DNA of 64,000 nucleotides, from contig NZ_CP137134.1 in the NCBI RefSeq assembly GCF_033095785.1, positions 2,976,001 to 3,040,000 of the forward strand, in the 5' to 3' direction. This DNA is from Nitrosospira sp. Is2. Lineage in GTDB: Bacteria; Pseudomonadota; Gammaproteobacteria; Burkholderiales; Nitrosomonadaceae. Each line of letters begins with the position of its first letter. Position 1 is the first letter of the stretch. Below the pieces are notes generated by a model, which was not told the DNA's origin, searched no databases, and worked only from the letters and a program-made list of their open reading frames with translations. The position numbers were made by a program, and so were the translations under genes. Shown one piece after another: positions 1-8,948 of this stretch.

Positions 1-1
1 G

Positions 2-319
2 CTGGTGCCAGTGGTGGACGATGAGGAGCTGATCGGCGTGATAACTGATCGGGACATCGCGATCAGGGCAGTTGCAGAAGGCAAAGACTCCGGTACCCCG
101 GTGCGCGAGGTCATGTCGGAAGGTGTGGTGTGGGCGAGCGAGGATGATTCAATCGAGGATGCCGCCAGAATTATGAGCGATCACCAGATTCGTCGATTAC
201 CAATCGTGGATGCGGATCAGCATCTCGTAGGAATTGTATCGCTCGGCGATTTCGCCGTTGACAGTTCGGATATCGAACCTGTCGTTGAGGCACTCTCCGA
301 CATTTCGAGGCCGTCCTGA
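2..319 (+). CDS. CBS-domain protein, 5' end outside the window
   Basis: The reading frame is open to the left edge, so the start lies upstream. The visible 105 residues hold the end of one CBS motif (LVPVVDDEELIGVITDRDIA) and a complete second one (VREVMSEGVV to LVGIVSLGDFA). Tandem CBS pairs bind adenosine nucleotides and usually act as sensors. No other domain is seen in the part available, so it may be a small stand-alone CBS protein. It converges on guaA. Its partner and ligand cannot be told from the sequence. Confidence 0.8.
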   Translation: MVPVVDDEELIGVITDRDIAIRAVAEGKDSGTPVREVMSEGVVWASEDDSIEDAARIMSDHQIRRLPIVDADQHLVGIVSLGDFAVDSSDIEPVVEALSDISRPS

Positions 320-341
320 AATCGTAAATTAGAAGCGCCCG

Positions 342-366
342 TCGAACGACGTTCGAGTGCTTTTCA
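342..366 (+). terminator. weak hairpin between convergent CBS gene and guaA
   Basis: TCGAAC-GAC-GTTCGA forms a 6-bp stem with a 3-nt loop, 23 bases after the CBS gene stop, and is followed by a T-containing tract (gtgcttttc). It is placed as expected for a terminator, but the T run is short. Confidence 0.35.
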
Positions 367-377
367 TCTTGCCGCTT

Positions 378-1940
378 TCACTCCCACTCGATCGTCGCGG
401 GCGGTTTTCCGGAAATGTCGTAGACAACACGATTAATGCCCCGCACCTCATTAACGATGCGGTTGGAGATTTTGGCCAGCAAGGTGAAAGGAAGCTCGGC
501 CCAATGGGCGGTCATAAAATCCTCGGTTTGAACCGCGCGTAGGGCAACCACATACTCGTAGGTGCGCCCGTCGCCCATAACGCCCACTGATTTAACTGGC
601 AGAAAGACAGCGAAGGCTTGCGATGTTTTTTCGTACCAGCCTGAAATACGCAACTCTTCAATGAAAATCGCGTCGGCACGACGAAGCAATTCGGCATATT
701 CGTACTTCACTTCGCCGAGGATGCGGACGCCCAGCCCGGGTCCGGGAAAAGGGTGGCGGAAGACCATGTCGTGGGGCAATCCCAATGCCAGCCCGAGTTC
801 GCGCACTTCGTCCTTAAACAATTCGCGCAAAGGTTCCAGTAGTTTCAGATGCAGCGTGTCGGGCAGGCCGCCCACATTGTGATGCGATTTGATGGTATTC
901 GCTTTTTTTGTTTTGCCGCCAGCCGATTCTATTACGTCCGGGTAGATCGTCCCCTGCGCGAGCCACCGTGCGTTAGAGATTTGGGCAGCTTCACGCTGAA
1001 ATACTTCAACAAATTCCCGCCCGATGATGCGACGCTTTGTTTCCGGGTCGGCCACGCCCTGGAGGTGTTTGAGGAATTCACCCCCGGCATCGATGTGGAG
1101 GATTTTCACACCGAGATTTCGGCTGAAGGTTTCCATCACCTGCTTTGCTTCATTCAGTCGCAGCAGGCCGTTGTCGACAAATACGCAAGTGAGCTGTTGG
1201 CCAATGGCGCGATGGATAAGCGCTGCCGCCACCGACGAGTCGACACCGCCGGACAGCCCGAGGATAACTTCATCCGTGCCTACTTCAGAACGGATTCTCC
1301 CGACTGCTTCTTCCAGGTAATCGGGCATGTTCCAGTCATAACCAGCACCACAGATCTCATGCACAAAGCGCTCGATAATGGCCTTGCCTTGAAGCGTATG
1401 GGTGACCTCCGGATGAAATTGCATCCCATAAAACTTGCGCTGCTTATCTGCTATGGCGGCGAACGGCGTCGAGGCATTGCTTGCCATCACTTCGAAACCT
1501 GCCGGTAGAACCGTTACATTATCGCCATGGCTCATCCAGACGTCGAGAACCTGATTTCCTTCCGCATCGATACGATCTTGAATGTCTCGGAGCAAATCGA
1601 CTTCACCTCGTGCCCATACTTCTGCATAACCAAATTCCCGCACTGTAGCGTTCTGGACCGCTCCACCCAACTGGGCGGCCATGGTCTGCATTCCGTAACA
1701 AATGCCCAATATAGGCGCCCCGAGCTCGAATACGACTTGTGGAGCACGCGGCGTTTCATCTTCTGCTACTGATGCCGGACCGCCGGAAAGGATAATGCCT
1801 TTGGGTGCAAAATCTTTTACGAACTGGGCACTGACATCGTACGGATGAATCTCGCAGTAAACATAGGTTTCCCGGACGCGGCGGGCGATCAGCTGGGTGT
1901 ACTGGGAACCGAAGTCAAGGATGAGTATTTTTTGGTGCAT
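378..1940 (-). CDS. guaA: GMP synthase (glutamine-hydrolysing)
   Basis: Converts XMP to GMP using glutamine and ATP, the last step of de novo guanine nucleotide synthesis in the cytoplasm. The 520 residues match the usual bacterial length. The N-terminal class I glutamine amidotransferase has the nucleophile motif LGICYGMQ near residue 80 and the catalytic HPEV motif near 175. The ATP pyrophosphatase domain has the PP-loop LSGGVDSS near 230, and the dimerisation domain ends in NRVVYDISGKPPATIEWE. It lies 163 bases downstream of guaB on the same strand, a common pairing that supplies its substrate. Confidence 0.98.
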   Translation of the reverse strand: MHQKILILDFGSQYTQLIARRVRETYVYCEIHPYDVSAQFVKDFAPKGIILSGGPASVAEDETPRAPQVVFELGAPILGICYGMQTMAAQLGGAVQNATVREFGYAEVWARGEVDLLRDIQDRIDAEGNQVLDVWMSHGDNVTVLPAGFEVMASNASTPFAAIADKQRKFYGMQFHPEVTHTLQGKAIIERFVHEICGAGYDWNMPDYLEEAVGRIRSEVGTDEVILGLSGGVDSSVAAALIHRAIGQQLTCVFVDNGLLRLNEAKQVMETFSRNLGVKILHIDAGGEFLKHLQGVADPETKRRIIGREFVEVFQREAAQISNARWLAQGTIYPDVIESAGGKTKKANTIKSHHNVGGLPDTLHLKLLEPLRELFKDEVRELGLALGLPHDMVFRHPFPGPGLGVRILGEVKYEYAELLRRADAIFIEELRISGWYEKTSQAFAVFLPVKSVGVMGDGRTYEYVVALRAVQTEDFMTAHWAELPFTLLAKISNRIVNEVRGINRVVYDISGKPPATIEWE

Positions 1941-2103
1941 TATTATTCAGATATGCCGGAATTATTGTTGCGTTGCAGTCGCAAACGGGAGCCGCAATTG
2001 AGAAGCCCCGCTGTTCTGCTAATGACCGGAGCAGTCGGTGGTAAAGACAGGGAGGCGTATCCAGGAGAACTACGATCCAGCCGGTCAGCTTCCCGAGTTG
2101 CAT

Positions 2104-3564
2104 CTATTCCACGTGATAGTTCGGCGCTTCCTTGGTGATTTGCACGTTATGAACATGGGATTCTCGAATCCCCGCGGATGTGATTTCGATAAACTCTGCT
2201 TTGGCGTGCATTTCTTCAATTGTTGCGCAGCCCAGATAGCCCATGCCCGAGCGCACGCCGCCTATGAGCTGATGAATGACCGCGATTACACTGCCTTTGA
2301 AGGGAACACGGCCCTCTACGCCTTCCGGTACCAGCTTCTTGGCATCCTGCTCGGCCTGCTGGAAATAACGGTCGCTCGAACCCTGCTGCATCGCCGAAAG
2401 GGATCCCATGCCGCGATAGGTCTTATAGGAACGGCCCTGGAAAAGCTCAATTTCTCCGGGTGATTCTTCGGTTCCGGCAAAGAGTCCGCCCAGCATGACT
2501 GAACTGGCCCCAGCGGCGATCGCCTTCGCAACATCGCCGGAGTATCGGATGCCTCCATCGGCAATCAAGGGTACGCCCGTATTTTCCAGCGCATCCGACA
2601 CATTTTTGATTGCAGTGATTTGCGGCACGCCTACTCCGGCAACAATACGCGTAGTGCATATGGAGCCAGGGCCTATCCCGACTTTTACCGCATCCGCTCC
2701 CTGATCTACCAGAGCCTTGGCGGCTGAGGCGGTCGCTATGTTTCCCCCAATCACCTGAATGCCGGGGAACCGTTTCTTAACCCAGTTTATATTGTCTAGC
2801 ACGCTCTGCGAGTGGCCATGCGCCGTATCCACCACAATCACGTCTACTCCCGCTTCGGCTAACGCTTCAGCCCGTTCATGGCTACCCTCACCGACGCCCA
2901 CTGCTGCGCCGACGCGCAAACGTCCCAGATCGTCCTTGCACGCGCTGGGATGTTCAGATGTCTTGATAATATCTTTTACCGTAATTAAACCGCGCAACTC
3001 GAAATCGCTATTCACCACCAGGACACGCTCGAGGCGGTATTTGTGCAATAACGCCATCGCCTCTTCGCGAGTGGCGCCTTCATTAACGGTTACCAGCCGG
3101 TCTTTGAGCGTCATGATATTTTTGATGGGCTGGTCCAGATTGGTTTCGAAGCGAAGGTCACGGTTTGTGACAATGCCGACGACTTTTGCGCCGTCCACTA
3201 CGGGCAAACCGGAGATCTTGTACTTGTGGATGAGGTTGAGTACTTCACGCACGGTCATATCGGGGGGAATGGTGATCGGGTCTTTAACTACGCCGCTTTC
3301 GAACCGCTTGACATTGGCTACATGGGCAGCCTGGGCTTCTACCGGCATGTTTTTGTGGATAATGCCGATGCCGCCTTCTTGCGCAAGGGCGATAGCGAGC
3401 CGGGCTTCGGTCACGGTATCCATGGCGGCTGAAACTAGCGGGATATTGAGCGAGATTCCGCGGGTGAGCCGCGTCGTCAAATTAACATCGCGTGGCAGAA
3501 CCACGGAATGGGCGGGAAGAAGCAAAACGTCGTCAAAGGTTAAAGCTTTCTCAACCATTCGCAT
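2104..3564 (-). CDS. guaB: IMP dehydrogenase
   Basis: Oxidises IMP to XMP with NAD, the first committed step to GMP. The TIM-barrel is interrupted by two CBS domains (about residues 90-200). The active-site loop GIGPGSICTTR carries the catalytic Cys, and IADGGIRYSGD is the phosphate-binding strand. I chose the ATG at 3564 (MRMVEKALTFDDV) rather than the TTG at 3582 because AAGGA lies 8 nt before it and the N-terminus then matches the family. The protein is 486 residues. guaA follows on the same strand, so the pair probably forms an operon. Confidence 0.97.
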   Translation of the reverse strand: MRMVEKALTFDDVLLLPAHSVVLPRDVNLTTRLTRGISLNIPLVSAAMDTVTEARLAIALAQEGGIGIIHKNMPVEAQAAHVANVKRFESGVVKDPITIPPDMTVREVLNLIHKYKISGLPVVDGAKVVGIVTNRDLRFETNLDQPIKNIMTLKDRLVTVNEGATREEAMALLHKYRLERVLVVNSDFELRGLITVKDIIKTSEHPSACKDDLGRLRVGAAVGVGEGSHERAEALAEAGVDVIVVDTAHGHSQSVLDNINWVKKRFPGIQVIGGNIATASAAKALVDQGADAVKVGIGPGSICTTRIVAGVGVPQITAIKNVSDALENTGVPLIADGGIRYSGDVAKAIAAGASSVMLGGLFAGTEESPGEIELFQGRSYKTYRGMGSLSAMQQGSSDRYFQQAEQDAKKLVPEGVEGRVPFKGSVIAVIHQLIGGVRSGMGYLGCATIEEMHAKAEFIEITSAGIRESHVHNVQITKEAPNYHVE

Positions 3565-3588
3565 GATATCGATCCTTAACAAAGCGGC

Positions 3589-3594
3589 ATTATA
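3589..3594 (-). promoter_or_regulatory. -10 box of the guaB promoter
   Basis: On the minus strand a consensus TATAAT lies about 25 bases before the guaB start and ahead of its AAGGA ribosome binding site. No convincing -35 box is visible at the usual distance. The same short context, CGCTATAATGCCG, occurs ahead of ccmA. Confidence 0.5.
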
Positions 3595-3708
3595 GCGAAA
3601 CGCGGGACTTCCAGGGGAGCGGCAACCACGCGGGTGCCCATATAAGAGTTACCGGCACCAAGGCTGGCCGGTTTCACGCCAATCTTCGTACAAACCTTTG
3701 CTAGCGGG

Positions 3709-4032
3709 TCAACGTTTCTGCGTACCCCGGCATTTTTCTGCGCGTCGCCGCCGACTTTCCTTGGGATCGGTAATTAAAGGCCGATAGATTTCCACGCGAT
3801 CAAGGTCGCGCAAAACAGTGCCGGGCCTGACGAGTTTCCCGAATATGCCCAGTTTGTTAATTGAACAGTCAATCTCCGGAAACAGGCTCCTCATCCCCGA
3901 GAGCTCTACGGCTTGCTCGACCGTCGTCTGAGGGGAAACGCTCAGGCGCCTGAGAACCTGGCGATGCGGCAAAGCATAAACCAACTCGATGTCGATTCCC
4001 TCGATGTCCGTCCGCTGCTCATGAGCTTCCAT
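3709..4032 (-). CDS. rnfH: RnfH family protein (UPF0125)
   Basis: A 107-residue protein with the ubiquitin-like RnfH fold pattern: IDIELVYALPHRQVLRRLSV, then TVEQAVELSGM, and LGIFGKLVRPGTVLRDLDRVEIYRPLITDPKE, ending in a basic tail. The ATG at 4032 overlaps the end of ratA, which suggests coupled translation; the longer frame to 4080 would add residues unlike the family. The ratA-rnfH pair is conserved next to smpB in many proteobacteria. Its molecular role is not well established. Confidence 0.9.
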   Translation of the reverse strand: MEAHEQRTDIEGIDIELVYALPHRQVLRRLSVSPQTTVEQAVELSGMRSLFPEIDCSINKLGIFGKLVRPGTVLRDLDRVEIYRPLITDPKESRRRRAEKCRGTQKR

Positions 4033-4456
4033 ACACTTCTTCGGCACGTTGAATGAAGGCTTCGACGAAGCTGTTTGCAATCATGAAAAACACGGGACCC
4101 ACGAGTTTTTCCAGAAATATGTGCGCAAAGGTGTAATGCAGGCGAAACTCGATCTTGCAGGCGTTTTCCGCTAACGGTATGAAGCGCCAGTGGCCATCCA
4201 AATTTTGAAATGGTCCATTCAGGAGTGTCATTTCAATCAGTTCAGGGGGCTTCCGAATATTTTCCGTGGTGAAACTATGCTTGATGTGGTGATAGTCGAT
4301 TACGATGGTGGCGTGGGTGACGGACTCATTTTGAGTAATGACGGATGAACCGCCGCACCACGGCAAAAACTTGGGATAGTCTTCGACTTTATCCACAAGG
4401 GCAAACATACGGTTCGCAGAATATCCGATCAGAACGGATTTTTCGATTTCAGCCAT
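4019..4456 (-). CDS. ratA: RatA/Coq10-like START-domain protein
   Basis: A 145-residue SRPBCC (START-like) protein with the family N-terminus (IEKSVLIGYSANRMFALVDKVEDYPKFLPWC) and the conserved end (GPVFFMIANSFVEAFIQRAEEVYG). The Coq10 branch binds ubiquinone and supports respiration. In E. coli RatA was described as blocking 70S ribosome assembly, so the toxin label is debated. It is divergent from smpB and overlaps rnfH. Confidence 0.92.
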   Translation of the reverse strand: MAEIEKSVLIGYSANRMFALVDKVEDYPKFLPWCGGSSVITQNESVTHATIVIDYHHIKHSFTTENIRKPPELIEMTLLNGPFQNLDGHWRFIPLAENACKIEFRLHYTFAHIFLEKLVGPVFFMIANSFVEAFIQRAEEVYGSS

Positions 4457-4733
4457 AGGATGAACCGCCCCGTCCCGACGAAGCAGTAGTGAAAGCTGTT
4501 AAAATACACCAAACCCGCGTGGAACTCACCCTTTTTCTTCCTTAAGAAACCTCTCAGGGAGCGCGCGGGCCGAGATGCTTCCCCTGCGGTTATGGTAAAA
4601 TGGCAGGCTTGCTGAGTTGCGTTGTCCGCATCGTAAGCTTGCCTTGGAGTCGCACTGCGGACGCTCCCCTTTGTATTTCAATCCCTATTTTACCAGTAAA
4701 GCGTTCACGAGGACCTGATCGGGAGTGCCTTAA

Positions 4734-5177
4734 ATGAGTATCGTTCAAAATAAGAAGGCCTTTCACGACTACTTTATTGAGGAGAAATACGAGGCGGGCG
4801 TTACTTTGGAAGGTTGGGAGGTCAAGGCGATTCGCGCCGGCAGGGTGCAGCTGAAAGAAGCTTATGTCATTATCCGTAAAAGCGAGCTGTTTCTCATTGG
4901 GTGCCATATCAGCCCTTTGTTGACCGCCTCCTCGCACATCAACCCAGACCCGGTTCGCACGCGCAAGCTGCTGTTGCATGCCGAGGAAATCAAACGTCTG
5001 ATCGGTAAAGTGGAGCGCGCTGGATACACGCTCGTTCCCCTCGACATGCATTATAAAGCTGGCAAAGTCAAACTTGAAATCGGCCTGGCTAGAGGTAAGA
5101 AGCAGCACGACAAGCGTGAGTCCGAGAAACAGAAAGAATGGGTGCGCGATAAGCAACGTTTAATGCGAGGAAAATAA
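4734..5177 (+). CDS. smpB: SsrA-binding protein SmpB
   Basis: Binds tmRNA and delivers it to stalled ribosomes in trans-translation. The 147 residues show the OB-fold signature (NKKAFHDYFIEEKYEAGVTLEGWEVKAIRAGRVQLKEAYV), LIGCHISP and a basic C-terminal tail (KQHDKRESEKQKEWVRDKQRLMRGK) that inserts into the mRNA channel. A TAAAAT -10-like box (4596-4601) lies well upstream. No ssrA gene was found in the window. Confidence 0.98.
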   Translation: MSIVQNKKAFHDYFIEEKYEAGVTLEGWEVKAIRAGRVQLKEAYVIIRKSELFLIGCHISPLLTASSHINPDPVRTRKLLLHAEEIKRLIGKVERAGYTLVPLDMHYKAGKVKLEIGLARGKKQHDKRESEKQKEWVRDKQRLMRGK

Positions 5178-5255
5178 CAGGTCAGCGACCTGCGAGAAAT
5201 CATGCTGTTTTTGGCTTAGTTATTCGCTTAGTTATTTAGTTCACCCAACTCTATC

Positions 5256-6281
5256 ATGCATAAATCCATCGCCATCTGGTTGTTGGCCTGCTGTGCCCTG
5301 GTGTTTGCCATGGTGGTTGTCGGCGGCGTCACCAGACTGACCGAGTCAGGACTTTCTATCGTCGAATGGCAGCCCCTCGTTGGCACCGTCCCTCCGCTCA
5401 GTCAAAACGATTGGGAAGAGCTTTTTGAAAAGTATCACCAGACGCCGCAGTATAAAAAGGTGAATCTGGGCATGAGCCTGGATGAATTCAAACGTATCTT
5501 CTGGTGGGAGTATTTTCATCGCCTGCTCGGTCGCGTTATCGGCTTGGCATTCTTTGTGCCGTTTCTTTACTTTTCCATCAGAAAAGCAATCGACCGGCCC
5601 CTGGGGGTTAAGCTTGCCGGGATCTTTGTGCTGGGCGGCCTTCAGGGCGCGATGGGGTGGTACATGGTTAAGAGCGGCCTGGTGGAGAACCCCCACGTCA
5701 GTCAGTATCGGCTGACAGCCCATCTGGGCCTTGCCTTCGTTATCTATGCCGCCATGTTCTGGGTCGCTCTGGGGTTGCTATATCCCGCCGGCACAACTGG
5801 CGCACCGCTTGCAAACAGCAGATTAAGAGGCCTGCGCCGCTTTTCCATCGCACTGACCGCTCTCATCTTCATCATGATTCTGTCGGGGGGGTTTGTTGCC
5901 GGCATCCGGGCCGGGATGGCCTACAATACTTTTCCCCTGATGAACGGGCATTTGGTGCCACCGGAAATATTCATGCTGAAGCCGTGGTATCGGAATTTTT
6001 TCGATAACATGGCGACGGTGCAATTCGACCATCGGCTGATCGCGTGGCTGCTGGCTTTTCTGATTTCAATTTTCTGGTTTAAATCCAGGAGCGTACCACT
6101 TTCCGGATCGGCGCGCTTCGCATGCACCCTTTTACTGGTCATGTTGGCAGTGCAGATAAGTCTGGGCATTTCCACCTTGCTGCTGGTGGTTCCGCTACCG
6201 CTGGCGGCGGCGCATCAGGCAGGCGCGCTGCTGCTCTTTACTGCGGCCCTATGGGTCAATCATCAGTTGCGCGCTCAATGA
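5256..6281 (+). CDS. ctaA: heme A synthase (COX15/CtaA)
   Basis: Converts heme O to heme A for aa3-type cytochrome oxidase, in the inner membrane. The 341 residues hold about eight hydrophobic helices. The conserved stretch GGVTRLTESGLSIVEWQP follows the first helix. EYFHRLLGR, TAHLGLAF, QFDHRLIAW and AAHQAGA contain the heme-ligand histidines. It starts 78 bases after smpB and converges on the ccm operon. No oxidase subunit genes are nearby. Confidence 0.95.
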   Translation: MHKSIAIWLLACCALVFAMVVVGGVTRLTESGLSIVEWQPLVGTVPPLSQNDWEELFEKYHQTPQYKKVNLGMSLDEFKRIFWWEYFHRLLGRVIGLAFFVPFLYFSIRKAIDRPLGVKLAGIFVLGGLQGAMGWYMVKSGLVENPHVSQYRLTAHLGLAFVIYAAMFWVALGLLYPAGTTGAPLANSRLRGLRRFSIALTALIFIMILSGGFVAGIRAGMAYNTFPLMNGHLVPPEIFMLKPWYRNFFDNMATVQFDHRLIAWLLAFLISIFWFKSRSVPLSGSARFACTLLLVMLAVQISLGISTLLLVVPLPLAAAHQAGALLLFTAALWVNHQLRAQ

Positions 6282-6429
6282 TTCCCGGCTTGCCCACGGT
6301 GCTGAGCTCCGATGAGGCGAGGGTTCTTTAACTGGGAAAAATCAATTCAGGCAGTTACAGCAGGGACAACCTGTGGATTGCGATTTCAGGGCGGGGAAGG
6401 AATAATCTCTGTAAAACCAGTTCGGCTAA

Positions 6430-6461
6430 AGAAGGAGGTTAGCGTGTTCTAACCCGCTTCT
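6430..6461. other. bipartite inverted repeat between ctaA and ccmI
   Basis: AGAAG (6430-6434) pairs with CTTCT (6457-6461) and GGTTAG (6437-6442) with CTAACC (6449-6454), separated by a 2x2 internal loop, with a 6-nt loop at the tip. It sits in the 260-base gap between the convergent genes and may end transcription from one or both sides, although there is no T run. Confidence 0.4.
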
Positions 6462-6541
6462 CAGCCCGTGGTACAAAGTTTTGAAGGGTTCCCCGGTAGC
6501 AGTTTCAGGGTTTGCGGCGTCCTCGCATGCTTTAAGGTAAC

Positions 6542-7873
6542 TTAAGGTAGCTGCTGATCAATCACTACATTGATACTCTTGTCGCCGACCCTTGTCGGCT
6601 GGCTGAGCCCTTGCAGATCGCCACTTTGAGGCATGGGAGAGCCGGATTTGGAGATTCTGGCGCCTACTACCACTTCATCGGGAAAAGTAGACAGCTGGAC
6701 CCCAGACCTTGCCATTGAGTCATTCAGCGTAAAACTTGCAGGCAGGTCTTTGACCTGCAGGCGCAGCGTCGCGAGCGGCGCCCTGGGCCCAGCCTTGGCG
6801 CGTGCAAAAATATACACGCTGTCGGTGGGGGAGGTTTTGGCCGCCATGGCAGGGCTCAACGTTACCTTGCCGGAAAGCGTGCCTGATGCAGCCGTCGCCG
6901 CCCCCGCACCGGCGGCTGCGGCCGGTTTGTTCTCTGTCGGAGGGGGAGTCTGACCTCCGGATGGCTGTTCCATGGCTCTCGCAATCATCCCGCCTTTGCC
7001 GCCTGAGGCAAGTGATTTTGCCTCATCAATGCTGGCCCTGACCGATTGCACCAGCTCGGCTTCCGATGGCGGAACAAGCGCGAGCAGCTTTTCCCAGGAC
7101 GCTGCAGCCTCCTTATATTTTTTCTGCTCAAATTCAGCCGTGCCCGCGAGCGCAAGCGCCTTCGGGTTCCTTGCATCCAGGCGCAGGGCTTTCTTGATCA
7201 GCTCGTAAGGCTCGCCAACCAGACTGCCGTCGTGTGTCATCGCTACAATGTCGGCATAGTCGGTAAGGACTTCCGAATTATCCGGGGCCAAGGCCAGCAC
7301 TTTTTCATACGCCTCTTTTGCCTCGTTGAAACGCTGCATCATGGCATAGGTGCGTCCCAGCATGAGCCAGCCTTCGATATCATCAGGCTGATCCCTGAGC
7401 CTGGCGATAAGGTTTTCAAGAACCGACGAAAAATCCGGATGGCCGCCTTCTGCTGATCCTGCTGATGACATGGCGGGATGTTCCGTCGCCGCGGGTTGCG
7501 GCAACAATGCTTTGGTATTGCCAAGCCAAAGATAGAGCGAAACTGCCAGCAATGGCACGGCCAGGGTCGTCAGCGTTATGGTGGCAACATTTCGATTGCC
7601 GCTCATCAGTGTGGCTGCCATGGTTTCTCCCTGAGGAATATCCTCCAGCATCCGTTGCTGCAATTCCCGTTTGCTTTGCTCGTATTGCTCCCGTGTGAGG
7701 ATGTCACTGCGCAAATCGCTGTCTAGTTCAGCCAATTGATCGCGATAGACATCTATATTGGTCGCGTCGCGAGCTACGCCGCCGTCGCGATTCCTTTTGC
7801 TCCACAATGTAGGGAGGACGAACATTAAAGCGCCGACGATAAATACGCCGGCAACTACCCAGAATGATGTCAT
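6542..7873 (-). CDS. ccmI: cytochrome c maturation protein CcmI (CycH)
   Basis: Last gene of the ccm operon. CcmI presents apocytochrome c to the CcmF/H heme lyase. In the 443 residues there is an N-terminal membrane helix, a coiled region (about 35-80), a second helix near 95-115, TPR repeats (about 135-290; for example IEGWLMLGRTYAMMQRFNEAKEAYEKVL) and a periplasmic C-terminal domain after an Ala/Gly/Pro-rich linker. The start overlaps the ccmH stop by 4 bases. This is the long two-domain form. Confidence 0.93.
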   Translation of the reverse strand: MTSFWVVAGVFIVGALMFVLPTLWSKRNRDGGVARDATNIDVYRDQLAELDSDLRSDILTREQYEQSKRELQQRMLEDIPQGETMAATLMSGNRNVATITLTTLAVPLLAVSLYLWLGNTKALLPQPAATEHPAMSSAGSAEGGHPDFSSVLENLIARLRDQPDDIEGWLMLGRTYAMMQRFNEAKEAYEKVLALAPDNSEVLTDYADIVAMTHDGSLVGEPYELIKKALRLDARNPKALALAGTAEFEQKKYKEAAASWEKLLALVPPSEAELVQSVRASIDEAKSLASGGKGGMIARAMEQPSGGQTPPPTENKPAAAAGAGAATAASGTLSGKVTLSPAMAAKTSPTDSVYIFARAKAGPRAPLATLRLQVKDLPASFTLNDSMARSGVQLSTFPDEVVVGARISKSGSPMPQSGDLQGLSQPTRVGDKSINVVIDQQLP

Positions 7874-8361
7874 GCGTTGTTACCCTTGCGTTCCTTTAGC
7901 AGGTCTTCAGTGTGTTTGAGTTCCTGGTCGGATAGCTGTGGTTCCTGGATCTGCTTGCGGCGCTGCTTGAGATAAACGAGCAGTGCGATGGCGCCGCCCA
8001 GAAGAAAAATGAAAGGTCCAAACCATAGGAGTAAGGTTGTGGATTTAACCGGCGGACGATAAAGCACGAAATCTCCATACCGCGCGACGAGAAAATCAAC
8101 AATCTCCTTGTCGGATTTCTTGGCCTGCATTTGTTCCCGAATTTCCCGCCGAAGATCGTTGGCAAAATCCGCGCGCGAAGCCGCGATCGTTTCGTTCTGG
8201 CACACGAGGCAACGCAAATCCTCGGACAAAGTAGTCATGCGTTTCTCGATCTCCGGGTCCTCAGCTACGGGTGCGGCCTCCTTGGCCCAGACCGGAGTCA
8301 GCGCAAGGAGGAACGCGAGCAGAAATGCAAATCCCGTTGCGCCGAAGAAAGCCTTCGTCAT
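7870..8361 (-). CDS. ccmH: cytochrome c maturation protein CcmH
   Basis: Thiol-disulfide protein that reduces apocytochrome c before heme attachment. The redox motif LRCLVCQN is followed by SRADFANDLRREIREQM and a C-terminal membrane helix (LLLWFGPFIFLLGGAIALLVYL), after a cleavable signal peptide ending in PVWA. I chose the ATG at 8361 (163 residues) because AAGGG lies 7 nt before it; the frame is open to 8421 but those extra residues are unlike the family. Confidence 0.93.
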   Translation of the reverse strand: MTKAFFGATGFAFLLAFLLALTPVWAKEAAPVAEDPEIEKRMTTLSEDLRCLVCQNETIAASRADFANDLRREIREQMQAKKSDKEIVDFLVARYGDFVLYRPPVKSTTLLLWFGPFIFLLGGAIALLVYLKQRRKQIQEPQLSDQELKHTEDLLKERKGNNA

Positions 8362-8417
8362 GCTGTCACCCTTATGAGTGCCGTCATCTTTCAGTGATGG
8401 AAATAAAAGCCTCAGAC

Positions 8418-8948
8418 TCATCCCTGTAATTCCAATTCCTTAACCAGCGGCAGGATTTTTGTTTGCAGCGCTTCCACTGTCACAGGTCCTATTTGCTTGT
8501 ACCGGATAACACCTTTCTTATCGATAACGTAAGTTTCAGGAACGCCGTACACGCCATAATCTATCCCCGTCCTGCCTTCCGGATCAACGATGCTGACAGT
8601 GTAAGGATCTCCAAACTGTTTGAGCCATTTCAGTGCATCATCGCGCTGATCCTTATAGTTGAGACCATAAACAGGAACGATGCCGGACTTTGCCAGCTCA
8701 ACCAGGAGGGGGTGCTCCTCCCGGCACGAGACGCACCAGGAGGCCCACACGTTCAGCAGCCATACTTTGCCCAGATTATCCTTGGATGTCAGCGTTTGCT
8801 CCGCCTGGTGCAATTGCTGCAACTGGAATTCAGGGGCAGGTTTCCCGATCAGAGGCGAGGGCACCTGCCGGGGATTGAGATTCAATCCCACGAGTAAAAA
8901 CCCTACCAGCACTACAAAAATTCCCAGCGGCAGCAAGAAACGCGTCAT
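8418..8948 (-). CDS. ccmG: thiol:disulfide interchange protein CcmG/DsbE
   Basis: Membrane-anchored thioredoxin-like protein of 176 residues that keeps CcmH and apocytochrome reduced in the periplasm. One N-terminal helix is followed by PLIGKPAPEFQL, the active site WASWCVSCREEHP and the cis-proline region YGVPETYVIDKKGVI. Its start overlaps the ccmF stop in ATGA. Confidence 0.96.
   Translation of the reverse strand: MTRFLLPLGIFVVLVGFLLVGLNLNPRQVPSPLIGKPAPEFQLQQLHQAEQTLTSKDNLGKVWLLNVWASWCVSCREEHPLLVELAKSGIVPVYGLNYKDQRDDALKWLKQFGDPYTVSIVDPEGRTGIDYGVYGVPETYVIDKKGVIRYKQIGPVTVEALQTKILPLVKELELQG

Noticed and set aside
849..1508. Long open frame opposite guaA
   Set aside because: It is antisense to a certain gene, has no ribosome binding site and no recognisable sequence.
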